Translations under genes and position numbers: made by a program
Notes under the pieces: model-generated
What the model was told of the DNA's origin: nothing
What the model saw: only the letters and a program-made list of their open reading frames with translations
Database searches by the model: none
Part shown: positions 53,683 to 62,024 of the stretch, one piece after another
Numbering within the stretch: position 1 is the stretch's first letter
How the letters are laid out: every line of letters starts with the position of its first letter
Assembly: GCA_948777935.1 (NCBI GenBank)
Contig: CAQDYY010000003.1
Coordinates: 1 to 64,000 of the forward strand
Length of the DNA stretch: 64,000 bases
Source: an uncultured Clostridia bacterium
GTDB lineage: Bacteria > Bacillota > Clostridia > TANB77 > CAG-508
Direction of reading: 5' to 3'

Positions 53683-55692
53683 TTAAACATAATCGTAATC
53701 ATAATCCGATTCTATTTCTTGTGTTTTGTTATCATGTAAAATATTTTTTTCTTTTAAAAAATCAATTAATTTATCTATTTTTTCATTTATTAGTTGTCGT
53801 TCCTTGCCTTCTGGAAATGCTTTTATTACTTCTGGTTCATTATTTTTATTCTGAATAGAACCTATAGCAAGGTTAGCATGCCCACATAAATAATCACTTT
53901 TATATCCTAATTTATCACTAACATAACAAGCAAAACTACGAGCAAACATCTCTATTGTAGTAGACCAATAATCATGCCCTGATTTAGCATATATCTCATC
54001 AAATTTAATAGAATTTTTATAAAAATCTGTTTCTACTCTTTGTTCTTTTCCTATTTGTTTTTTACTCGAACACACATAATTTTGTAGTTGTGAAATTTGC
54101 TTTCTATCTTCTTTAGAAATAACTCTACCTACAGTTTCTTTTCTTAAATTGGATAGGTCATCTATATCTTTATTTCCAGTTCCTTTAGTAAAATATTCTA
54201 AAAAATTATTAGATGCTGTTTCAGCATTGTGTATTAAGTTTTGTATAAGAATATCTTTTAATTCAGTTTGTTTTTCGTTTAGATGTTCTGATGGAAAGAA
54301 ACTATTAACAAGATTCTTCATTCTAGTTACTCTTTTTAAGTATTCTTCATTTTGTTTTTTCATTGTTTCTTCATTGCAAACAGTCTTATATTTCATTGCA
54401 TCTACAACATTTTTTATTGTTTCAGAAGTAGAATCTGAATATCTAAAATTATTTGTTAGAAATCCACTATATCCTAATTGTTTACCTATAATATCATCCA
54501 AAGCATGGCCCCATTCATGAGCCAAACTGCCAGCACCTCTCATCTTAGTCAAATTGATTACTTCTCTAGTTGGTTCATAATGAGCCAAAGCATCTCCACT
54601 ACCTCTTGAACCAAATGCAATAGATAATTTACCATCTAAAGAAATATCTGTAGGAGATATTGAAAGAGCCTTACTCAGATCGAGCAAGGCATCATATCCA
54701 TAATTTAGAGATTGTTGTCTGTCATTTTCATTGAGCCAGTTTCCAAATTCTCCACCCTTAAATTGAAATGTTTTTAGCATATCTTCACCAGTAATATTTC
54801 TATTATTTCTGTAATCTTCACCATCACGAGTAATATATTTTAGTTGTTCTGGAATAAATTTTTTCTTTCTATTTTTTGAATTATTTGTTTTCTCATTGCT
54901 TTGTTGTTTATAGTTTTCTAATATAAATTTTTCTGCTGCATCAATATTTTCTAAATTGTTTTTGATTATATTTCTTGTTGTTAAATCCATTATAAATATA
55001 GTGTTTTCTTTCCAAGTTAATATATCTGCAAAATCTTCTTTTGGATATATAAACCTTTTTCCAAGTCCTTCTTTTACTTCAATAACAGTTCTATTATTAT
55101 AATCTATTGTCAATTTAACATTATCATTATCATACACAAATATATCAAAATTAGATAATACTTTTTCATCATCTGTATAACAAAATTGTTTTTTTCTTAT
55201 TTCTTTATCCATATTATAAAAGTTACTTATTTGTGATGCTTGTAATAATTTATTATCAACGGCACTTGAAACTTCTGGTGAAACTCTTACATAATATGAA
55301 CTCTTATCTCTTATAATATAATTGCTTAAAAATTTTTCATAAAATGTTAAAATATCATCTTCTTGTTTTAAATTCATTACATAATTACGTAATTTACTAA
55401 CGAAATCAATGTATTCTTTTTGTTTTAATTCTATATCACTATTTCTTAGTAAGATTATAGGTTTTGTAGGAGTAGCATCTCTTATAGTTTTTATAAAATA
55501 TGCTACTCTAACAGGTAAACCACTTTCAACCATTTCTTGATAATTAGGCTTTTTCCATATATTATCTTTCTTTATTAATTGGATTCTTTCAGCATCATTC
55601 ATATAGGATAAATCATCTACAGAAAGACCTCGCTCTTTCCATAAATCTTTTTTTGCACCACCAATTTTTTCTCCAAAATCTTGTATTTCCAT
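53683..55692 (-). CDS. Large polyvalent protein with zincin metallopeptidase domain
   Basis: A 669-residue protein. The central GAGSLAHEWGHALDDIIG contains HEWGH (HExxH) of a zincin-type protease as found in polyvalent proteins of conjugative elements and phages; nearby MRGAGSLA and later DYWSTTIEMFARSFACYV complete the domain (about residues 300-640). The N-terminal 150 residues look like a separate polyvalent-associated domain (VRVAYFIKTIRDATPTKP). It ends ESDYDYDYV. Such proteins are thought to be delivered with DNA and to act early in the new host. AGGAGG precedes the start. Confidence 0.75.
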   Translation of the reverse strand: MEIQDFGEKIGGAKKDLWKERGLSVDDLSYMNDAERIQLIKKDNIWKKPNYQEMVESGLPVRVAYFIKTIRDATPTKPIILLRNSDIELKQKEYIDFVSKLRNYVMNLKQEDDILTFYEKFLSNYIIRDKSSYYVRVSPEVSSAVDNKLLQASQISNFYNMDKEIRKKQFCYTDDEKVLSNFDIFVYDNDNVKLTIDYNNRTVIEVKEGLGKRFIYPKEDFADILTWKENTIFIMDLTTRNIIKNNLENIDAAEKFILENYKQQSNEKTNNSKNRKKKFIPEQLKYITRDGEDYRNNRNITGEDMLKTFQFKGGEFGNWLNENDRQQSLNYGYDALLDLSKALSISPTDISLDGKLSIAFGSRGSGDALAHYEPTREVINLTKMRGAGSLAHEWGHALDDIIGKQLGYSGFLTNNFRYSDSTSETIKNVVDAMKYKTVCNEETMKKQNEEYLKRVTRMKNLVNSFFPSEHLNEKQTELKDILIQNLIHNAETASNNFLEYFTKGTGNKDIDDLSNLRKETVGRVISKEDRKQISQLQNYVCSSKKQIGKEQRVETDFYKNSIKFDEIYAKSGHDYWSTTIEMFARSFACYVSDKLGYKSDYLCGHANLAIGSIQNKNNEPEVIKAFPEGKERQLINEKIDKLIDFLKEKNILHDNKTQEIESDYDYDYV

Positions 55693-55700
55693 AGTTCCTC

Positions 55701-56204
55701 CTATATATCATAATCAATATCATCATCTTGCTCTTTATCTATATCATCAGTAACTTCCATAGCCCTTACTTGAATCATAGGATTTTCTTTTGACTCATTA
55801 TAAGTATCTACTATGTCCTGACTTAATAAATGAAAGTTCTTTTTTTCTTGTTTTTGTCTATCATCCATATAGTTATCAGTAAATGAAATAGCAATTTGCT
55901 CATCTACTCTTAAATCTTTTGGATTTATTCCCATATCAATACATAGGAGAGCTTGCCTAAAATATTTTTCATCTTCTTTCTTTAAAGCATTTAGTTGATT
56001 ATACATAATGGTAAGAAATTGCCTACTTGTTATTTCTCCCATATAATTTTCTTTTACAGCCTCTAGTATTTTTTCATAGTGTGATGGTGGTACTTTTGTT
56101 GGTTCACCACTATCTGGATTAATATAGGTATATGTCATATCACTCATACTTTTACACATATCTTTTAACTTCATTTGTGTAAAATCATCATATTGTTTTC
56201 TCAT
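55701..56204 (-). CDS. Unknown ICE protein with DIDYDI tail
   Basis: A 167-residue protein (MRKQYDDFTQMKLKDMCKSM) with helical middle YMGEITSRQFLTIMYNQLNAL and a highly acidic end KEQDDDIDYDI, the clearest example of the tail. AAAGGAG is upstream. It is 8 nt from the polyvalent protein gene, so they are probably co-translated. Confidence 0.6.
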   Translation of the reverse strand: MRKQYDDFTQMKLKDMCKSMSDMTYTYINPDSGEPTKVPPSHYEKILEAVKENYMGEITSRQFLTIMYNQLNALKKEDEKYFRQALLCIDMGINPKDLRVDEQIAISFTDNYMDDRQKQEKKNFHLLSQDIVDTYNESKENPMIQVRAMEVTDDIDKEQDDDIDYDI

Positions 56205-56231
56205 ATTTTTAATTCTCCTTTCATTAAATTT

Positions 56232-56642
56232 CTAAATATCCAAGCAATATTCATCATTTTGTTTTAAAAGGTCAGTTGCCTCTTTTTCTTTAATTCCAGT
56301 TGCCATGCTAACCCCTCTATCTACATAGATTCCTTCTATAAATATCTGTTTAATTAAATCATTCATATCTGTAAATTTAGCATATTCTTCTGATGATAGA
56401 CAAAAAGACCAATAGCCTAGTCCTGAATCTTGTTCATAAGAAGCTACAAAAATATCAATTAGATCTTTATCTTTATGAATAATTAATCTAAGCCTATTAT
56501 TGTCATATATTCCATCAACATTATCACCTAATAATGTTATTTCTTCATTGAATATAATGTTTCCATCATTTTTAGGAAAATAAATTTCTTTTTGATTAAT
56601 AGGAATTGTCTTTTGTTTTTCTATTCTATATATGTCTTGCAT
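56232..56642 (-). CDS. Unknown ICE protein with acidic tail
   Basis: A 136-residue mainly beta protein (MQDIYRIEKQKTIPINQKEI) containing GLGYWSFCLSSEEYAKFTD and ending LKQNDEYCLDI. AAAGGAGAG precedes the start. No family recognised. Confidence 0.55.
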   Translation of the reverse strand: MQDIYRIEKQKTIPINQKEIYFPKNDGNIIFNEEITLLGDNVDGIYDNNRLRLIIHKDKDLIDIFVASYEQDSGLGYWSFCLSSEEYAKFTDMNDLIKQIFIEGIYVDRGVSMATGIKEKEATDLLKQNDEYCLDI

Positions 56643-56654
56643 TAACTCTCCTTT

Positions 56655-57569
56655 CTATGCAACCTTTTCTAAGGAATCTGCTTTCTCTAAAAATGTTAAG
56701 TTGCAACAATCTTCCTTGTTTGGATTAACATTGTTTTTCCAATATTCATAGTGTTCTGTTACATCTTCACATACAGTTAGTTCTTTAAATCCTATTATTG
56801 ATTGTAATTGTTCAATCTTAGTTTCCAAAGGTAAATGTAAATAATTACTCTGTTTTAGAGTATATTTTGAAAAGTCAATTTCTTTGAACCATCTCTTAAT
56901 AAATGTATTTACTCTTAAAAATTCAACTAAAACCTTATCACAGTTAATATTATTAAGAACATCAAAATCAATAAATTCAAAAATAAAAGGGGACAAACGT
57001 AACGATACATCATACCCCAATTTATATAATTTTTCGATTGCAGCTATTCGCCTAGATGTACTAGGTGCTTTTTCATATTGGAAAGCAGTTTTGTCATCTG
57101 TAGAAGTAATAGATATTTGAATATGAGCTAATTCCTTATCTAATATTTCCAAATATTTATCACTTGCAACCATATCTGATTTTGTTACAATTAGATAATG
57201 AATCCTTCTTTCATTCAATAATTGAATTGTTTTATAAGTTACTCTATAAGCATTTTCAAAGGCTTGGAAGCAATCAGTCATTCCTCCTAATCTAATAACT
57301 GTTCCAGGTTCTATTTTATCAATTTGCCTTGCTATTTTATTTATATCTGCCACTCTAGGATTTAGTGGATTCCATAAATTCCTAAAGTCTAATAAAGATC
57401 GTGCATAACAATAACTACAGTTGTGGCTACAGCCACATCCATAAGTATCTAATCTTGTAGGATATTTACACTTACTCAACTCATTTCCTGTAGATTGTTT
57501 ATAAAAACTTTTAAATTCTAAAGCTATAAAAATCCCTCCTTTTTCAAAAATTAAAAGAGATGACTTCAC
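56655..57569 (-). CDS. Radical SAM protein of spore-photoproduct-lyase-like type
   Basis: A 304-residue radical SAM protein. The cluster motif is CSHNCSYCYARSL (CxxxCxxC) near residue 48, preceded by YGCGC. GTVIRLGGMTDCFQAFE, HYLIVTKSDMVAS and SITSTDDKTAFQYEKAPSTSRRI follow as in SPL-like DNA-repair radical SAM proteins. GTG at 57569 gives the longest form, but AAAGGAGGG lies inside and points to a start near ATA 57527. Its place in the transfer module suggests a role in the incoming DNA or nucleotides; this is inference. Confidence 0.7.
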   Translation of the reverse strand: MKSSLLIFEKGGIFIALEFKSFYKQSTGNELSKCKYPTRLDTYGCGCSHNCSYCYARSLLDFRNLWNPLNPRVADINKIARQIDKIEPGTVIRLGGMTDCFQAFENAYRVTYKTIQLLNERRIHYLIVTKSDMVASDKYLEILDKELAHIQISITSTDDKTAFQYEKAPSTSRRIAAIEKLYKLGYDVSLRLSPFIFEFIDFDVLNNINCDKVLVEFLRVNTFIKRWFKEIDFSKYTLKQSNYLHLPLETKIEQLQSIIGFKELTVCEDVTEHYEYWKNNVNPNKEDCCNLTFLEKADSLEKVA

Positions 57570-58126
57570 TAATTCATCTCTATTTCTCTATCATTTTTTA
57601 ATTCTTTCATTAAATTATCTATATGTTCTTCTACATATTTTTTTGGATTTTTCATTTCATCTTCAATGTCTATATGAATTACCATATAATCTAATCTATT
57701 GTTAAAATCTATTTCTCCAAATTCATTTTCTAAATCTTTGTAAAATTCAATATAATATCCACCAGTATTTTCATCACAATCATTACTAACAGAATAGTAA
57801 ATTCCTTTATATGTTCCTGATTCAAACTGTGGATATATGCTTTTTTCGTTAATCTCTTTTTCATATTCTTTTACTTTTTCTACTATTGTTTTTTCAAGAC
57901 TATCAAGGGTATATGGAGAACTTCTTTCAATAGTCCTATTACCAATTTCATTATGCCTTATTGATACCTCAAAAGTTATAATTTCATCATCATTCCCTTT
58001 ATAATGTTGAGTACCACCATACTCACTTTTATAGCATTTAATATTAAATAATTGAGAAGGACATTCTTCAAGATGCTTATGTATCTGATTTACCGATGCT
58101 CTTATTTTTATCCAACTTTCAGCCAA
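57569..58126 (-). CDS. Unknown ICE protein
   Basis: A 185-residue protein starting at TTG after GGAGGTGATATAAAC (AESWIKIRASVNQIHKHLEEC). The N-terminal half pairs IRASVNQIHKH with an E-I-S-I-RHNEIGN strand; the centre YYSVSNDCDENTGGYYIEFY is beta-rich. It overlaps the next gene by one base at the GTG. No family recognised. Confidence 0.5.
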   Translation of the reverse strand: MAESWIKIRASVNQIHKHLEECPSQLFNIKCYKSEYGGTQHYKGNDDEIITFEVSIRHNEIGNRTIERSSPYTLDSLEKTIVEKVKEYEKEINEKSIYPQFESGTYKGIYYSVSNDCDENTGGYYIEFYKDLENEFGEIDFNNRLDYMVIHIDIEDEMKNPKKYVEEHIDNLMKELKNDREIEMN

Positions 58127-58231
58127 GTTTATATCACCTCCATAGTTTTTTATTTAAAAAGAGATATTAATTTCTTAATACCTCTAAACATTTTTTTATT
58201 TATAATCATCTCGATTAATTGTAATTTGTAA

Positions 58232-58879
58232 TTAACTATCATATATCGTTGAAATTGGCATTTTCTTCATTGATGACTTACTATGCCACATTTTTCTTGT
58301 TGTCTTTATATTAGAAACTAAATATTCTTTACTCAATTTATCATAATTCATTTGTACTTCTGTATTTCGATCTTTATGATATTTTTCATAATAAAATTTT
58401 GCCATTTTTTTATCATTATTTAATACGCAAATGTTAGCAATAGCAAGTCCAAATCTCTCATATTTCTTCTCTTTAAAATTTTTAATATAATCAATCATCC
58501 AATTTTTAGCAAACTCTATACTTCTTAATTTTCTATAAAACAGTATTTCTTCTTTTGCTATACTTACTAATTTTATTATTTCATTTCTAAATTGAACTTC
58601 ATTTTCATACCTTATAAACTTGCCATATCTACTAGCAACTTGTCTTGAAAAACCAAAACCTAAAATATCTGGCTGATTATCTCCCCACAAGAAAGTTATA
58701 CCAATATTTAGATAAGTCCCTCTATCCCAACTGGATGGTTGAAATTCTATAACTGTAAAAAAGTAATCATTATCATCTAAATATATTCTTGATGTTCCTT
58801 TTTGAAAAACACCAATTGGAATTAAAATTTCTTTACATACCTGTTTTATTATTTTTGAGTGAATAGTTTTATCTTCCAT
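58232..58879 (-). CDS. Unknown 215-aa protein
   Basis: A 215-residue protein (MEDKTIHSKIIKQVCKEILI) with FFTVIEFQPSSWDRGTYLNIG, a pattern seen in small DUF4304-like proteins of unknown role, then a helical C-terminal half. It is separated by about 100 nt from its neighbours on both sides, so it may be a cargo gene of the module. Confidence 0.5.
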   Translation of the reverse strand: MEDKTIHSKIIKQVCKEILIPIGVFQKGTSRIYLDDNDYFFTVIEFQPSSWDRGTYLNIGITFLWGDNQPDILGFGFSRQVASRYGKFIRYENEVQFRNEIIKLVSIAKEEILFYRKLRSIEFAKNWMIDYIKNFKEKKYERFGLAIANICVLNNDKKMAKFYYEKYHKDRNTEVQMNYDKLSKEYLVSNIKTTRKMWHSKSSMKKMPISTIYDS

Positions 58880-58946
58880 AGAATCACACTCCTAAATTAC
58901 TATTAGTCGAGATGATTATACCATAAGAAAATCTATTTATCAAATA

Positions 58947-59990
58947 CTACTCATATTCCATTTCATCGAATGTAACACCTAAATTTTCTTCAATATTATT
59001 TTTCATTTTTTGAAACATAGCATTATCCTTTTCAATCGCAATACTATTTCTACTTTTATTATGACAAGCGATTACAAAATTTCCACTACCAGCGAACTGA
59101 TCTAGCAATGTTTCATAAGGCTTTGAAATATATTCAATAATTTCTTCTATTAATTCTACTGGTTTTTCAGCCTCCATAATTTTATCTTTTACATTTTTAG
59201 GTTGATGATTAAATGCTGTAGGCAACATTCCATTTGTTCCCTTCATATATGCAACCTCCAGATTATGCTCTTGCAACATATCTTTAATTTCATAAGATGA
59301 CTTTCCTGTTACCTCTAAATTATTTTCCTTAGCAATAGCAAGATTTTTCTTTGCATCTAATTTTAAATTTCGAGGTTCTCCATTAGAAAATATCATTACA
59401 TCTTCCGAATTTTTGGCTTTCCTTCCAGTATTAGCAACAAAATTTCCTTTTACCCACGAAACCTTTGCAAAATATTTCAATCCACTTTCTTGTGCCATTT
59501 TTTTTATTTCATAAAGATATTCATAATTGACTTGTGATTCTTCTGGTAAAAATTCCACTAAGAAAGCTCCATTTTTTAAAACTCTTTGCTTTTCTTTAAA
59601 ATCCTTACTTTCATATCTAAATAGTTCAAATGTAGCAAATTTTCTATTTCCACCAGTAAGAGCCTTTTGCAAATCGTAGGGATGGTCTGTAATAATACCA
59701 TCTATAGATTTATCTTTTATCATAGACAAATCCCTTCCATCACCATTAATTAATAAGCAGGTACTTTCTGAATCTTCTAACTGCCTAGTTACTTTGTAAA
59801 CACCTCTAGTTATCTTTTGGAAAATACCTCTATCAACACCTTCATAAACTCTAGCTCTAATTGATTCATTATTTACATTCATTTTCTTTATATTTTTTAC
59901 AAGATTGGTTGCATCTTGCATTGAAAATTGTTCTTCATCTAAGAAGTATTCAAACAGATTCATTTGTATTGTATTATCCAGATTTACCAC
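58947..59990 (-). CDS. Site-specific DNA methyltransferase (N6-adenine/N4-cytosine type)
   Basis: A 347-residue DNA amino-methylase. A winged-helix-like N-terminus (residues 20-65) precedes GIITDHPYDLQ, where DHPY replaces the usual DPPY catalytic motif, and the SAM-binding FAGSGNFVIACHNKSRN (FxGxG) lies near the C-terminus. That order (catalytic before SAM motif) marks the beta class. It ends FDEMEYE. The start is uncertain (GTG 59990 or CTG three codons in, after GAGGTGG). It may guard the element DNA. Confidence 0.8.
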   Translation of the reverse strand: MVNLDNTIQMNLFEYFLDEEQFSMQDATNLVKNIKKMNVNNESIRARVYEGVDRGIFQKITRGVYKVTRQLEDSESTCLLINGDGRDLSMIKDKSIDGIITDHPYDLQKALTGGNRKFATFELFRYESKDFKEKQRVLKNGAFLVEFLPEESQVNYEYLYEIKKMAQESGLKYFAKVSWVKGNFVANTGRKAKNSEDVMIFSNGEPRNLKLDAKKNLAIAKENNLEVTGKSSYEIKDMLQEHNLEVAYMKGTNGMLPTAFNHQPKNVKDKIMEAEKPVELIEEIIEYISKPYETLLDQFAGSGNFVIACHNKSRNSIAIEKDNAMFQKMKNNIEENLGVTFDEMEYE

Positions 59991-60147
59991 CTCTTTTCAT
60001 ACAAATAAAAAAAGAAAATGAGTATATAAATACTATAATACTCATTTTTACCATCATATTTTCAAAGCAAATTGTTATCATAAGTATATTTGCAAAAAAC
60101 ATACTTCTTAATAGCAATTTCACTATTTGTTTTAATACTTTCAATTT

Positions 60148-62014
60148 TTAATTTCCCTTCAACCTAGCAAATCCATAAAAATTAGGACCATTCCACCATC
60201 CATTTTTGTATTCTCGGATTCGTACTCCAGAAGGATTGCCTCCGAGTGTCAATTACCCATTCTGTGGTTTTACCATTAATAGTAAGTTCTCCCATATAAA
60301 TTCCAATATGTGATATACTACCAGGCTCTCCAGTATCATAAGTATCTTTTAGGAATATCAAATCACCAGCTTTTCTGTCATTTACAGATATAGGATAGCA
60401 ATAACCATTATAAATACCCTGAGCCCCTGTGTTTGGAATTGTTATAATTCCACAATGAGCAAGACAATGGATAACCCAACTTGAACAATCATAATAATTC
60501 ATACATTCATCATATTTCAAATTACTATGATCCATTAAATATCTAACACCGATATTCTTTAGGAATTCATTGTAAATTGCCTGTATTTGTTCATCACCAA
60601 TACTTACACTTAAATAAGCATATCTTTCTTTAAAACTTCCACTAAATAAATCAAAGAAATTATTTGAGTTATATAATAACTTTATTTGTTCAATTTCATT
60701 ATCTGTAAATTTCGTTTGTTTAGAATCATATTTTAATTTTTTATCTTTTTTATATTTATTAATTTTGCTAAAATTATTATTGCACCAGTTTATATAGTCA
60801 TCTAATGAAGGATTAGAAACAACTTTTTTTGTTTCAGTAACAGTTTCCTTCTTAGTGGTTTTCTTTCCATCTTTGTCTGTTTCCTCTGTAATTTTCTCAT
60901 AGGTATATGTTTCTTCTGATATTTTTTCATACAAGCCAGCAGACTTAAAAGAATTTAAAAGTTCTTTCTCAGCATTATCGAATACTAAATCACCATTAAG
61001 CATCTGAATTATAGAAAGTGGAGCTTTCCAATTTATAAATCCTTTTCCTTCTATTGTGCCTTGAACGATTTTTCCTTGATTATAGTATTCTACAGTTTGT
61101 TTGTCATACTCATCTTGAACAGAAATCATAAATTGTTCATAGTTCTTTTTAGTATCTTCACTCATTCCTAATCCAAAGAAACTACAAAATGCTACGATTA
61201 CTACGAGTATAATTATAACAGGTGCAATTTCTGGTAACATTGAAAGAATTAATTTCATAACACTTGCAATCAATTTTATTATTAACTGCATTAACTTTAT
61301 CATAAGATGTGTTGTTTTCTGGACTACTTTTGTACCAACTTTTTTTACAACTTTTTTTGTACCCTTTGCAACTAAATTCGTAGCTTTTCCAGTTACTTTG
61401 TTTGCTACTTTCTTAACTGGTTTTGTCATTATTCTGCTAGAAGTATTTTCAAAACCTTTTAATCCACCTTCATTTAAGCTAGTATTTATTGTTTTACCAG
61501 TTTTAACTACTTTGTTGGTAGCATTATTAACAAACTTTGCACCTTTTATAGCAGTTGCAATTCTTTTAGGCATTTTACTACTTTTATCTACTGTATTTTC
61601 TGTTTTTTTCTCTAAATTGCTAGAACTATCAATATTATTAGCATTACTATCTATATTCTCTATGCTTGAATCATTTTCTAGTATTTGTGTTTTTATTCTA
61701 CTATTACTAACTTTTATAGTGTTATTGAAGTTATTAGTTGTTTGTAATTCATCATAATTATCTATTTTAGTTTCAATTTTTGTCTGTGATAGATTATCAT
61801 TATTTTCTATTCCATCTGTAGAATTATCTACAAATGTTTCTAGCCTGTTAGAGTTAATATCACTTTCAGTTATCTTATCTAATTGTTCTGAATACCATTT
61901 ATTGATTGCATTTGCACTATCTAAAACAAGATTTGTACCTTTATTGGTATAATCAGAATATTTACTTAAAGAATTTGCAATATCTTTATTAGAATTATTG
62001 TTTTCATTTGTCAT
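60148..62014 (-). CDS. Conjugation NlpC/P60 cell-wall hydrolase, +1 shift at CGG
   Basis: A 621-residue transfer protein. An Asn/Ser-rich cytoplasmic region and lysine-rich segment lead to one membrane helix (IAPVIIILVVIVAFCSFFG, near 280); the outer part ends in an NlpC/P60 peptidase: catalytic Cys in YYDCSSWVIHCL and His in SHIGIYMG. In the plain frame the domain ends badly after WVIDT. Skipping C at CGG (60244-60242) gives GGNPSGVRIREYKNG and WWNGPNFYGFARLKGN to a stop at 60148, the normal domain end. It locally opens peptidoglycan for the mating channel, like Orf14 of Tn916. Confidence 0.9.
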
Positions 62015-62024
62015 TTTATAGCTC

